Assembly (NCBI GenBank): GCA_022432975.1 | Contig: CM039514.1 | Coordinates: forward strand, 10,508,168 to 10,572,167 | Direction of reading: 5' to 3' | Length of the DNA stretch: 64,000 bases | DNA from: Begonia masoniana | Taxonomy: Eukaryota; Streptophyta; Magnoliopsida; Cucurbitales; Begoniaceae | In this document: piece by piece, positions 50,916-64,000 of the stretch | How the letters are laid out: each line of letters begins with the position of its first letter | Numbering within the stretch: the stretch's first letter is position 1 | Program-made: the position numbers and the translations under genes | Notes under the pieces: model-generated | Told to the model about the DNA's origin: nothing | The model's database searches: none | The model's input: only the letters and a program-made list of their open reading frames with translations

Positions 50916-53900
50916 GACACGGGGGCCACACATTCGTTTGTGGCAATGGACTTTGTAGTTAGACAGGAGTTATGTTGTACGCCGTCAGATCAGCCTTACA
51001 GCATTATGCTACCGTCCAGAGACTTTATGCACTCCGAACAGGTTGTACGGGGTGATATAGTGTCAGTAGGAGACCAGAAGTTGTATGCCAACCTTATCGT
51101 CATCGGTATGATGGGATACGATGTTATTCTGGGGATGGACTGGCTGTTTAGACATTACGCCACCATCAACTGCAGGTCAGGGCTAATGTCGTTTAAGCGC
51201 CCGAACGAGGTAGAGTTCTCTTATCAGGCAATACCAAGGAAACACAGTATGCCTGTTATATCTTCCTTAAAAGCTCAATAGCTAATGAAGTCAGGATGCA
51301 TCAGATTTCTGGCCCACGTGATAGACGTTCAAAGGCAAGGTGAGGTGGAACTTCGGAATATTTCAGTAGTTCAAGACTTCTCAGAGGTTTTCTTAGATGA
51401 CTTACCGGGATTTCCACCTGATCGTGAAATCGAGTTTGAGATTGACGTATATCGTGGTGCTGAGCCGGTATCGAAGAATCCGTACCGTATGGCACCGATT
51501 GAATTGAAGGAGTTGAAGGCTTAGCTAAAGGAGTTGGTGGACAAGGGTTTTGTGCGCCCTAGTTTCTCTCCGTGGGTTGCTCCGGTCCTATTTGTTAAGA
51601 AGAAGGATGAGTCCCTACGCATGTGCATTGATTACCGTGAACTGAACAAATTGACCATAAAAAATAAGTACCCGTTGCCGCGGATCGATGATTTATTTGA
51701 CCAACTGCAAGGAGCTCGGGTATTCTCAAAGATTGACTTGCGCTCCGGTTATTATCAGTTAAAGGTCAGGGCTGATGATATTCCAAAGACCGCCTTTAGG
51801 ACCCGGTACGGACACTACGAGTTCTTGGTGATGTCGTTTGGGTTGACTAATGCCCCCGCAGCATTTATGGACTTGGTGAATAGGATATTCCAGGACTTCT
51901 TGGATAAATTTGTAATCGTCTTCATCGAAGACATCCTGGTTTATTCTCAGAATGAGGAGGTGCATAAAGAGCACTTGGCTATTGTGCTGTCAACTCTAAA
52001 ACAGCATCAATTATATGCCAAGCTATCAAAGTGTGAATTCTGGTTGAGCAGGATTAAGTTCCTAGGCCACGTGGTGTCTGCAGAAGAAGTTTCGGTGGAT
52101 CCAACCAAGATTCTGGCAGTGAAAGAATGGCCGAGACCGAGAAATGCCAGTGAGGTACAGAGTTTTATCGGGTTAGCTGGTTATTACAAAAAGTTTATCA
52201 AAGGATTTTCTGTGATAGCAAAACCTATGACCAGCTTGACAAGGAAAGACATCAAGTTCAAGTGGTCTGAAGCTTGTTAGTATTGCCTGTTGAAGACGAC
52301 AAGTTCAGCGTATACTGCGATGCGTCCAAGGTCGGCTTGGGGTGTGTATAAGGAAAAGTAGTGGCATATGCATCTAGACAATTGAAGAACCATGAACAAA
52401 ACTACCCTACACATGACCTCGAGTTAGCGGCAGTTGTGTTTGCGCTAAAGGTATGGAGACACCACTTGTACGGACAATCGTGTGAGGTGTTTTCTGATCA
52501 CAAGAGCCTGAAGTATATATTTACCCAGAAAGAGTTAAACATGAGACAAAGACGGTGGCTAGAATTTGGGAAAAACTACGATGTTGAGATTAAATACAAC
52601 CCGGGTAAAGCTAATGTGGTAGCCGATGCACTGAGCAGGATGGCAACTACTATGCAACCGACTATGTCGGCCGTATCAATGCCTTTGAGGACAGAGATAC
52701 AGAAGTTCGATATGGAGATAGTTTCTGGGCTATCGGTCATACTAGCAGACTTGATACTACGGCCCACCATTCTGGACCGAATTAAGGAAGCCCAGAAGAC
52801 CAATTCAAAGGAGATGACTGATATTGTGAGCAAGTTACCTATGGCCTCTTCCGATTTCAGTTATTCGGGAGATGGTATTCTAAAGTTCAAAGACAGATGG
52901 TATGTTCCGAAAGACGAAGAGCTACAGTAGCACATCTTGTCGGAAGCCCACTCATATTCTTTCTCTGTGCATCCTGGAAGCACAAAGATGTATCAGGACT
53001 TGAAACTTCACTTCTGGTGGCTGAATATGAAGAATGAAGTTTCCAAATATGTGGAGTCTTGCATGATATGTCAACAGGTCAAAGCTGAACATCAACGACC
53101 AAGTGGAACGCTTCTGTCTCTCCCGATCCCCGAATGGAAATGGGAGAACATAATGATGGATTTTGTTGTCGGCCTTCCAAGGATAGCAAAAGGCCATAAT
53201 AGCATATGGGTCATAGTGGACAGATTGACAAAGTTGGCCCATTTTCTACCTGTGAAGACGACGTACTCTATGGATCAGTACGCAGAGCTGTATCTTAGTG
53301 AGATTATTAAACTACATGGCATTCCGGTGTCGATCGTCTCAGATCGGGATCCCAGATTCACTTCCAGGTTTTGAAAAAGCTTGCAGAGCTCCTTGGGCAC
53401 CAGGTTAGATTTCAGCACGACATTTCATCCACAGACGGACGGACAATCCGAGAGGACGATTCAAATACTGGAAGACATGTTAAGGTCGTGCGTGCTAGAA
53501 TTTCATGCTCCTTGGAGTAGATATTTGCCACTCGTGGAGTTTGCTTACAACAATAGCCACCAGGCTACAATTGACATGGCTCCTTATGAAGCTCTTTACG
53601 GTAGAAAAAGTAGATCCCCATTGTGTTGGGATGAGGTCGGAGAAACCAAGCTTATCGGCCCTGAAATATTACAGCAGATGTCTGAGGTGATAGCTGCTAT
53701 CAAACAACAAATAAAGATTGCTCAGAGTCGACAAAAGAGTTTTGCGGACCATAGAAGAAAAGACTTAGAGTTCACTGAGGGCGATGAAGTATTCCTGAAA
53801 GTGTCACCTTTCAAGGGCGTAATGAGATTTGGTAAGAAAGGAAAACTCAACCCACGGTTCATTGAACCTTTTCCCATTTTGAAGCGTGTGGGAAGCATGG

Positions 53901-54200
53901 CCTACAGACTGCAGTTGCCAACGTCTATGGATGGAGTTCACAATGTTTTCCATGTCTCGATGCTGAGAAAATGTGTACGAGATCCAACTCAGATCGTGAA
54001 ACAGGTGGACTTTGATATCATGCCGACACTGACATACGAAGAAAGGCCCATACAGATATTGGATACTTCACTCAAGGTGTTGCGCAACAAGGTAGTCCCA
54101 TTGGTGAAGGTTTTTTGGTGCAATCATGATGTGGAGGAAGCCACGTGAGAAAGACAAGAGGATGTTAGGGCCCAATATCTGAACCTCTTTACTTAGGAAA
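50916..54200 (+). pseudogene. Chromovirus D pol: protease, RT, RNase H, integrase, chromodomain
   Basis: Protease DTGATHSF starts at 50916. RT lies in 51534-52280 ([34 protein letters not shown]). The catalytic box reads FIED at 51921-51932, where active members have two Asp. RNase H: a deletion near 52275 joins RT to CDASKVGLG (52317 on), with a small deletion near 52345, then [19 protein letters not shown] and [16 protein letters not shown]. Integrase: zinc region 52965-53080, then the core with SDRDPRFTSRF and [16 protein letters not shown]. Chromodomain end: PLVKVFWCNHDVEEAT at 54096-54145. Stops: TAG 51279, TAG 51522, TAG 52928, TGA 53372, TGA 54146. Non-functional. Confidence 0.92.
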
Positions 54201-54224
54201 ATTTTGGGGACAAAATTTCTGTTA

Positions 54225-54236
54225 AGTTGGGTGGAA
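54225..54236 (+). other. Polypurine tract of element D
   Basis: A purine-rich stretch (AGTTGGGTGGAA) lies just before the 3' LTR start at 54237. Confidence 0.75.
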
Positions 54237-54344
54237 TGTAATACCCAGCATTTTTGCCTATGTAATTTCTCCCCGAATCATTATGTGGGATTAATTTGTT
54301 ACTAATACAATGAACGTTTTATTGGAAACCAAATCGATGGAAAT

Positions 54345-54375
<31 letters not shown>

Positions 54376-56931
54376 ATATGTATATTTGGATAATGGGATA
54401 AAAACCAAACTAATATATGAGTGAACAAAACCATTAGTTAAAAATGCATGGAGGGGTAATTTGGGAAGGAATTAAGGTTGGTGGGAGGGAGCTAATGGAT
54501 GGTTGCCAAATGTCCATAACTTGTTGAGAAACCTACCTATTCTCCTCTCTTCTACGTGAACCTTCACACTCATCCCTTCCTCTCTGTTTCCTCTCTTCCA
54601 GACGAAAATCACCCATCGAATCACCTTCGATCTTCCTTGATTTTTCTTCTGTTTCTGCCTAAGGTAAGCATCTTCTTATGCTAACGTGTCTGGACAAGTT
54701 AAATGATAGTTTTGTTGGAGTTTAGGGTTTGTGATATTTTGGAGAAAACACGCTGCTATTGCATGAAAACATGTTGGTTTGTTTTCTAAAAACCTGAATG
54801 GAGTTAGGAACATATCCTACAAGTTATTCTGTTAGCATTTGCAGCTTGTTTATTCTCCTTACGTGTATGTACAGGTTCGTGAATTACCGAGACGATCGAG
54901 AACATCAACCCTACAGCAAACAGGTAAGTTCATATCCGTAGGTTGGCCCTTAAGGCCCTACATCACGGAGATACTAGGTGCTGCGTATGTCGGGTGGTTT
55001 CGGGTAGAGAAAGTTAGAGATAAGTTCTGAGTTATCTGTGTCACACCTTACCCTCTGCTGTAATATTTTTGTTGTCTGCCGTTTTATGTTTAAGCATTGT
55101 AAATGCTCATGCATACACGATTTTTCGAAAGACATGCAAAAGTTTTCTGTGCACGGTTTTGAAGTTAAGAAAGATAAAATCTGACTGTAATGTATTGGTT
55201 AAGTGCGGGACGGGGATTGGCCTACTGTTCTGTACAACTTTGTCTGTTCTGTTCTGTTTCTGTTCTGTAAATCTGTTATATGTCTGTCGTGCACTTGCCA
55301 GTTCCCCTATAAGCCCCACTTTCTGACAGATAAAAACAATGTTTTGTAATGTCACTGTATTCTGAAAAGTTCATACATAGTATATGCATCACTGCATTTA
55401 TATGTTCTTACTGAGTTTCAAACTCATAGATGAGCTCTCTAATGTAGGTACTGAAACCATAGATGAGGATTTTGTGCCTCAAGACGATGATTTGATGTAG
55501 TTGGCGGATCGAGTTCATGGGGGTTGGTTGCTGCAGCCAGACATATTTCTGTCCCAAGGTTTAAGTTTCTTTTTTGTAAAGTCCATGTCTGTAAACCCTA
55601 CTAGAACTCTGTTGTTTCTGTTTAAAACTCTGTTGGAGTTTTGTGTTTTTATTTTAAAATCTCTGTTGGAAATTCTGTTGCGAATATGTAATGTATAGGT
55701 TCTGATGTTCGAGTTTTAAATCTCTGTTTGACAGTCGATAGTTGTCTCCTGAAATATTCTGTTGTTGATGTGTTTAAAACCTCTGTATTTGACAGTTGAA
55801 TTTATGTTCTGAAGTATTCTGGAATTGTTTGGAATATTTTCTATTTTAGAGTGTGTATGGATTATCTCTGATTTTTGGAGCCATCCATGCAACCTGTTTT
55901 CCTTAAATTTCTGTCGTGTTTTCCTGGTATGCCCAAAATCATGTTGTGAATCGTTTTTCTGAAGCGTGAAGGTTTCACACTTTCTGTTTTTCACGATTTC
56001 TGTTTCTGTGTAATCCTGTCAAAATTTGTCAAATTCTGCCCTTTTAAACTACATCTTTCGATCACGTCCACCGCTGCTTTAAATTCACTTCTACAGCTGC
56101 CCGTTCTAAAAATCACGTCCACCGCTACTTGTAAAATCATATCCACCGCTGCCTGTTGTAAACTGCACCCACCGCTGTCTTTACAATTTCATCTTCCGCC
56201 TAACGTCATCTGTTTTGTCTTATTCACGTCCACCGGTGAACAGTGCACTTCTGCCTGTGTACCCCGTTGCCTTTAAAATTTACATCATCCGCCTGACGTC
56301 ATCTGTTTTGCCTTATTCACGTCCACCGATGAACAGTGCACTTCTACCCACCTCCACCGCTGCCACTGTTCATTTTTGTCGTATTCACATCCACCGCTGC
56401 TTTTAAAATTCATATCCACCGCTGCCTTTGTTTATTCACATCCACTGCTGCCACTGTACACTTTTGTCTTATTCACATCCACCGTTGTCACTGTTCACAT
56501 TTGTTTAAAATCCATTTCTTCTACCAGTCTTCTGCCTATGTTTTTCCGCCTTTAGTTCCTGTGTATTCTGTTTATTTATTCTCATCGTCCATTTCTGTTC
56601 CCTGTTCTTCCCAGTCTCTTCTGTTATTCATTTCTGTGAGCCGGTTATAAATTAGCTCCAAGTTTTTAAATCCAGAGAAAGTTCTGTCTCTCTTTGAGAA
56701 GTTTTAAAGGTTCGATTTATAAAAGTCATCTGTCATCTGTTCTTCGAACTGTAATTGTCATCCAGTTTTATACATATGTCATCCAGTCCCATTTCCAGAT
56801 AAGGTTTCTTCTCCCTGTAACATTCTAAAAGTTTCAAAAAAAAAAATATATAGTCTGTGTTTTTCTGTTATGTCTCGGAGTGATGGCTTGCCTCTCGGAT
56901 TCCGATCGGAATCGGGTTACGGGCCATCACA
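54237..56931 (+). repeat. 3' LTR of chromovirus D
   Basis: Begins TGTAATACCCAGCATT and ends GGGCCATCACA. Collinear with the 5' LTR, with substitutions, a longer TA repeat (54340-54370) and small indels in the motif block 56050-56500. TGACGTCA at 56294. Confidence 0.92.
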
Positions 56932-57502
56932 GATGTTGTCGTTTTTATGATCGGTGGATGTGAGTAATAGTTTTGTCGTTTATGATCGGTGGATGTGAGT
57001 AATAGTTTTGTCGTTTTATGATCGGTGGATGTGTAATAGATTTTATCGTTTTGTGATCAGTGGATGTGAGTAATAAGTTTTGTCGTTTTATGATCGGTGG
57101 ATGCGAGTAATAGGTTTTGTCGTTTTGTGAGCGGTAGACGTGAGAAGTCGACGTGTCGTTTGGCTGACGTGAGCGGTGGACGTTGGTAGCAGAAGAAGCT
57201 TTTTGCTTCTGCTTCTACCGCCGACACTGTTTAGCGGTGGACGTCTTCTATTTCTATTTCTATCGCTGGAACTGTTCAGCGGTGGACATGTTTTGTTTTG
57301 TTTTGTTTTCTTTCAACCAATTGTCTTTAATATTTTAATTAATTAATAAATGTCGTTTTATACAAATATTTTCTACTGCAAGTTTTTACGTTTAAAGATC
57401 AAATTTTGATTTTTAAGTGAAATTTTAAGATTTTCTCAAAATGTCATAGTTCGGTTCAGTATTATGAGTAGCGAACTGGGTTTATATAATTCGGGGTGTT
57501 AC

Positions 57503-59188
57503 ACTCTCACAATCAACTGTTTTCTGGTTGTCAATACCCTATATGCCTTTTTCACTTTTTCCTAACCATCACACTGATTCTCCTCTAATATCTTCTCCCA
57601 CACCTTCCTATACCCCAGCTCCTATTAATCACTAATCCTCTCCAATTCCTCCATTGACCATCCCAACTCCAACCCCTTCTCCACCAATCATTAATGAACA
57701 TCCTATGAGAACCAAAGCAAAAGACAGTATTTTTAAACCAAAGGCCCTTTCCACTCAAACTACCTTGGAACCAAAAATATTTTTACAAGCCTCTAAATAC
57801 CCGTATTGGTTATCTGCCATGTAAGAAGAAATCTCAGCTCTTCATGAAACAAGTACTTGGACTTTGGTTACTCTTCCACAATGGACTAAAACTATTGGAT
57901 GCAAATGGGTCTTCCAGACCAAATTCAACTCAGATGGTCAAATCAGCTCTTGCCTTAGCAGTATCCTTTGGTTAGGTTATTAGACAATTGTACATCAGAA
58001 ATATCTTTTTACATGGTGATTTAACTAAGACAGTTTATATGCAGTAACCTCTAGGTTTTATTAGTCTGTCACATCCCTCTACTGTTTTCCTCTTGCATAA
58101 AACTCTCTATGGTCTCAAACAATTCTCTCGAGCTTGGTATACCAAGCTACATAATGTTTTACTGCATTGGGGTTTCTTGGCATCAAAATTTGATAATTCA
58201 TTGTTTGTCTGTTGTACTCAATCCTCCATTATGATTATGTTGGTCTATGTCGACGATATTATCTTAACAGGTAACTCCACCCCTCAGATGGACCAGCTCC
58301 TAGCATATTTACACTCGCAGTTTAAAGTCTGTGATCTTGAGTCACTATCATTTTTTTGTTGGGATTTCAGTCACTCACACGCCTACGGGTACCCAATCTG
58401 CATACATATCTGAGTTACTCTCCAAAGCTAATATGAACTACTGCAATCCGGTTCCTACCCTCATGGTTGCCGGACCAATATTATCACAAGCATCTAGTAC
58501 ACCTCTTCGTGATGGATTTCTCTATCGCAGTATTGTTGGTGGTCTTCAATATTGTTGTCTAACTCGATCAGATATTTTGTTTGCTGTTAATAAAGTTTTT
58601 CAATTTATGCACGCTCCGTCAGATGTTCATTAGAAAGCAGTAAAGCGCATTTTACGATACCTTAAAGGAATTCCATCTTTAGGTATCTCTTTCTCGCCTT
58701 CTCCTTGTTGCAGTTTGACGTGTTATACAGATGCCGACTGGGCTTCCTGCCCAGATGATCGTAAAAGCACCGGTGAATTTTGTGTATTTTTGGGAACTAA
58801 CCTCATCTTCGGGTTCTCTACCAAGCAAAAAGTTGTCTCACGATCTATCATAGAATCAGAGTATCGTAGTGCAGCTAATGATGCAGTAAAAGTATTATGG
58901 CTCCAGTTTTTATTGAACGAATTGGATATTGTTTCCAGTAAGGTACTGCTTATTCTTTGTGATAATTTAAGTGCTACATACTTTGTTTCTAACCCCGTCT
59001 TACACTCGAAATCAAAACATGTTGAGATAGATTTTCATTTTGTTCGAGGCAAAGTACTCAAGAAATTACTGTTGGTCAAATTTACCCCATCCAACAACCA
59101 ACTGGTCGATGCCCTAACAAAACCACTTCAGCTATTGAAGTTCTCTTCGTTTATATCCAAGATCTTTGGCCTACGACTTTGCTCTTGA
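57503..59188 (+). pseudogene. Ty1/copia relic (plus strand): RT and RNase H
   Basis: A Pro/Thr-rich linker (57530-57720) is followed by the RT start (EEISALHETSTWTLVTLP near 57820), KTLYGLKQ near 58098 and the catalytic LVYVDDIILTG at 58240-58270. Then come the connection region and RNase H at 58715-59188 (CYTDADWASCPDDRKSTGEF, SEYRSAAND, KHVEIDFHFVR). Several frameshifts and stops lie before 58090 and between 58413 and 58715, while the RNase H part is open for 157 codons. Gag, protease and integrase are absent. Orientation and sequence show it is not the minus-strand copia of the left part. Confidence 0.92.
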
Positions 59189-59195
59189 GGGAAGA

Positions 59196-59455
59196 TGTTA
59201 GAGTACTGTTCAAATTTAGTTTGTATAGTTGAGTTTGTAAGTTTAGTTGAGTTAGTAAGTTGCGTTTCCTCTGCAGAGTATGTAAGTATCAATTTTCAAA
59301 ATGAAATGACAAGAAGAACAAAAATCATCATTTTACTGCAAAATCTCTCTCTCATCTTCCTCTTCACCATCAGTTTCATCATCTCCTTTTTGCTCCTCTG
59401 AATATCAGTTTTTCAGCAAATCCCAAATCCTCTTCAGCAAATCTTAAGTGTTACA
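59196..59455 (+). repeat. 3' LTR of the plus-strand copia relic
   Basis: TGTTAGAGTACTG starts eight bases after the RNase H stop, preceded by purine-rich GAGGGAAGA. It ends AAGTGTTACA at 59455. Its length of 260 bp is normal for short copia LTRs. The matching 5' LTR is not in the window. Confidence 0.8.
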
Positions 59456-59459
59456 AACC

Positions 59460-59790
59460 TTAACGTATCAAGTCAACTATTGTAGCCATGCACCTCCTTA
59501 ATAGTGCATTTTGCTGGTGACAGATGTGATGAATGCATTATACTCACTTCCAAGACCACCAAAGAGATAGTCAAGGTAGTCCTTATTGGTCAAGAGAATT
59601 AGAGATGAATTCTAGCTTCTAAATATATTCAGTGGCTATCGTGCCTAGTTTGGAGTGGTTGTGAAGTTGACCATGCAGCTCGTTACGCGGTCTAACCTAT
59701 ACTTCAGCAGCTTTAGTGTAGCATCCAATTTGCCATAGAAGGGGTTCAGATAAAGAGGCATATAACTAGCTCATCAACAGCATCTTATAA
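59460..59790 (-). pseudogene. Ty1/copia gag relic (UBN2 type)
   Basis: The minus strand reads DYLDYLFGGLGSEYNAFITS near 59510-59575, the hallmark of copia gag, followed by a degraded C-terminal part and preceded by FTTTP and SLILLTNK-like residues up to about 59700. Heavily mutated. It is a separate element from the plus-strand RT relic. Confidence 0.78.
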
Positions 59791-61202
59791 CACTACCGTG
59801 TTAAAAATTTATATTTAACGATGTTACATTTTTATAAAGTTTAGTGGTCTATAATATTGTTAACCCATCATTTAGCTTATCACGACTTTACGCTCATGCC
59901 CTTTAGAGAGACGTGTAAATTGAAGACACTATTTGATGCAAAGAGTTCTCTGGTGTCTTTAGTTTGGGTGCCCTATTCCTATCCATCTATTTATAGCATT
60001 CCGATCATTTGAGACTACACCATATCACCATCAAGAGGAGATTGATTAAGGATTGAAAGGTCCTAAATCGCGAAGCACAATAAAGACTAAATCAAATAAA
60101 AAGTTAGAACTTCAATGGCGAGAGGTACGTTAATAATTTTGCATACGATCTGTATGCTTATATGGTTTAGAAAACATGTTAGATCGTGATTTAAAGTCTA
60201 ACATGTCAAACTAAGAAAATGAGATTGAGCTAAAGAGAATATTCCGGAAGAAACTTGGAGGGAAGAACATTTGAGTTGTCAAGGAAAGCTTCAAGGCTAT
60301 TAGCAATGACAATATTCAAGATTTTCTTCCAAGTTAAATACTAATGGCGGTCAAGAAGACGGTAATGGTTTGGTTAAGGGAAAAAGAGAAGCGCTCAAGG
60401 AGAAATATAGAAATTGGTGCTTGATGAAGCCATTATAGAAAGTTAAAACTAGGGAGAGGACGACAAAAGGGTAAGTAAATGAGAGAAATATATTGTGTAC
60501 AGTGTATTTCTTCTAACACCATTTACATTTCTATGCCCATTAACACTTCTAACACCATTTACATTTCTATGCCCATTTTTGAACATGAAGAGAAAATTTT
60601 AGTGTAATCGCCACAGTAACAAATTTACTTGTGCGAAATGAATGAGTGTTGATTGGAACTTATGATTATTCACTTAGATTTTGATGTTTTTTTTTTTTTA
60701 AGTAATGCTACATTTATTTTTATTTTTTAAAAATACTTGCAGACATATCAAATAATACACTAATTATTATTAAATTAATTATACTTTCATTATTTATCAT
60801 GTTAAAAGTATATTTAAATAGTAGAATAAGAGAGTAAACATAAAATTATTTTTGATTATTTTATTCGTGATTTGTCAAATTTCTATATTTACCAAACTTT
60901 GCTCCCACAAATTCTATTTTTGTGTCATTAAATAACTATTTACAATATATCCACAAATGAAAAGCAACATCGTATTCGTCCTCGCACCTGATGATATGTC
61001 ATTAAGTAATTGGTCCGAAAAAAGGTCGAACTTTAATGTGATCCAATCTTATCTTCTTAAATTAAATATGTTATGTCGGTTAAAACGTTTGAGAATGATC
61101 GCTATTTTTTAGTACTAAATTCCAGTTGTTCTGTGTCTAAATAACCAATCTGTGAATCACTCTCACTGCGGAAGCAGATAAGCTTTCTTCCTTCCTTCAT
61201 TA
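59791..61202. other. Intergenic region upstream of the reductase gene
   Basis: AT-rich, with no gene seen. A ~38-bp tandem duplication (TCTAACACCATTTACATTTC unit) lies at 60512-60580. The promoter of the reductase must lie in the right part. AACCAAT occurs at 61143-61149, but no clear TATA box was identified at a fixed distance from the ATG. Confidence 0.6.
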
Positions 61203-63094
<1,892 letters not shown>

Positions 63095-63149
63095 TAAATG
63101 ATGATGGTTCATATCTTCGTATATTATATGTATTGTGTATTTTGGTTGT

Positions 63150-63155
63150 AATAAA
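63150..63155 (+). terminator. Poly(A) signal of the reductase gene
   Basis: AATAAA lies 56 bases after the stop codon, in the expected range for a plant near-upstream element. Cleavage is likely within the next 30 bases. Confidence 0.65.
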
Positions 63156-63400
63156 GAGCACTCGAGGGAGTTTGTGGCTGTGGCACACAGCATTAGACTA
63201 ATGCAAGTGTTCGACTTCAATTGTTTCTTAAATTTAAGAAAATGTTCTAGAATCATTCTCTAAACAAATCATTTGCATGCTTTATTTTACCAGGTGTGTA
63301 GATCAAATAAAAACATGTACATGATTAAAGCAAGTTTCACAACAATGTTACAAAAAATTTGATTTTTATGGTCAATTCAGATTACAGATGCATTTTCAAA

Positions 63401-63532
63401 ACATTGTGTATTTGTAGAAAGATTCATAGAAGGTACATTTATAATCTTTCTACTTTTATAGAAAAAACATTGTGTATTTGTAGAAAGATTCATAGAAGGT
63501 ACATTTATAATCTTTCTACTTCTATAGAAAAA
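63401..63532. repeat. 66-bp direct tandem duplication with internal hairpin
   Basis: Two nearly identical copies start ACATTGTGTATTTGTAGAAA at 63401 and 63467. Each contains TAGAAAGATT and its complement AATCTTTCTA about 16 bases apart, so each unit can fold into a 10-bp stem. Confidence 0.92.
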
Positions 63533-64000
63533 TTACGGCTATCACAAAAAAAATATCTTAAGAAAATTATCAAACGATTCAACATGTTGGGAGGGTACCG
63601 GATTTGTACTCTACTTGCTAATAATTTGAAACTTATTTCAACGATGTCCTTCTCGACCCAACTTTTAATTTTCTTGTTCTGCATCTTTCATCGTCGATGT
63701 GTTCCTCGGCCAAGGAACACATTCCTGCCCCTGCTGAATCTGCTTCAGGTTGCTCGTCCGGTCCTTGCTATCTTTGTCAAGTGTTCTTTTTTTTTTCGTC
63801 TTCCGATGAGTGACGCAACTCCTTGACTACAACTACATTACGCAAGCTCCGCAAATACTTATACCTACCTATATAGAGTGAAAAAAAAGTACATTAAGGT
63901 TATGAAGTCACTTAGCCGTCTAAAAAGGGAAAGGAAAGACGTTGGTACGGATTCATGTCAACTGTGTAGGTAGACTATAAGGAACGAACGGAGTCTTAAA
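63533..64000. other. Downstream intergenic region
   Basis: No gene recognised. A perfect 9-bp inverted repeat TGTGTTCCT/AGGAACACA with a 6-base loop lies at about 63698-63721. A 155-codon frame ending at 63826 runs through the 66-bp duplication and has no recognisable domain. Confidence 0.5.

Larger units (their letters stand above)
45567..56931 (+). mobile_element. Near-complete chromovirus D (Tekay-like Ty3/gypsy)
   Basis: It carries two LTRs (45567-48190; 54237-56931), a primer binding site, gag, pol and a polypurine tract. AGATG flanks both sides (45562-45566 and 56931-56935, with the terminal A shared). It is inserted into the motif array of the truncated element's 3' LTR. The LTRs differ at many single bases and small indels (for example the TA-repeat near 54345 is longer), so it is older than the tandem element. 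It is 11.4 kb, of which about 1.5 kb is a private 37-bp array in gag. Confidence 0.93.
44071..57502 (+). mobile_element. 3' LTR of the truncated chromovirus (family 4), split by element D
   Basis: It starts TGTAACACCCAGTTCC at 44071, just after purine tract AAGGACGGTAGA (44058-44069), and ends ATTCGGGGTGTTACA at 57502. Own sequence is 44071-45566 and 56932-57502, about 2.07 kb, matching the solo LTR 17880-39056 along its length. Leader layout: acceptor 44554, 51-nt block 44555-44605, donor 44606, hairpin with TTCG loop 44625-44634, arms 44635-44648 and 45072-45085. Confidence 0.9.

Noticed and set aside
63359..63826. 155-codon frame downstream of the reductase
   Set aside because: A third of it is the 66-bp tandem duplication; no homology or gene structure seen.

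Overview
This is nuclear DNA from a plant, most likely a eudicot. It contains a spliced plant-type gene with four exons, GT-AG introns and an AATAAA signal, together with chromodomain Ty3/gypsy elements (Tekay/Del type), Ty1/copia relics and a gene-capturing Mutator-like element. I cannot name the species. No bacterial operon, CRISPR array, tRNA or rRNA gene was seen.

Only one intact host gene is present: a four-exon zinc-free NADPH-dependent enone/quinone reductase (61203-63094, 322 aa, 2-methylene-furan-3-one reductase type). The last exon of a paralogue in the same orientation lies at 721-977, its upstream part being outside the window or hidden by a T-rich tract. The two are probably members of a tandem gene cluster, now separated by about 60 kb of nested retroelements.

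The middle is one deep nest. An old minus-strand Ty1/copia element (gag 42.4-42.7 kb, protease 39.1-39.5 kb, GAG-pre-integrase 17.4-17.9 kb, integrase core 15.1-15.3 kb, integrase end/RT start 4.7-5.5 kb) is split by solo LTRs and a Pack-MULE. Solo LTR 5540-15097 holds solo LTR 7010-14397, which holds reverse solo LTR 7396-12324 with a 3.4-kb array of a 12-bp unit. A Pack-MULE (15579-16812) carries three exons of an AHA1-like HSP90 co-chaperone gene. Solo LTR 17880-39056 holds a Tat/Retand-like solo LTR (18314-19772) and a reverse solo LTR (20401-38089). The latter holds a young chromovirus in LTR-body-LTR-body-LTR form (22422-37810). Reverse solo LTR 39505-42377 follows.

To the right, a 5'-truncated chromovirus (42724-57502) has its LTR split by a near-complete chromovirus (45567-56931) whose gag is interrupted by about 40 copies of a 37-bp unit taken from its own LTR. 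A plus-strand copia RT/RNase H relic with a 260-bp LTR (57503-59455) and a minus-strand copia gag relic (59460-59790) come next, before the reductase gene.

Insertion boundaries are supported by TG...CA ends and 5-bp target duplications. Outer solo LTRs have duplications with one mismatch and inner ones perfect duplications, which fits the nesting order. Two homopolymer blocks (1-720 T-rich, 1365-3553 pure A) look like assembly or consensus artefacts.

The most interesting structure is shared by several diverged LTR families. Their leader regions contain two splice-site-like intervals. The second starts with a small hairpin directly joined to a CTAC arm that is complementary to the 3' splice site about 450 bp downstream. 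Each LTR family also carries its own private short-motif array.
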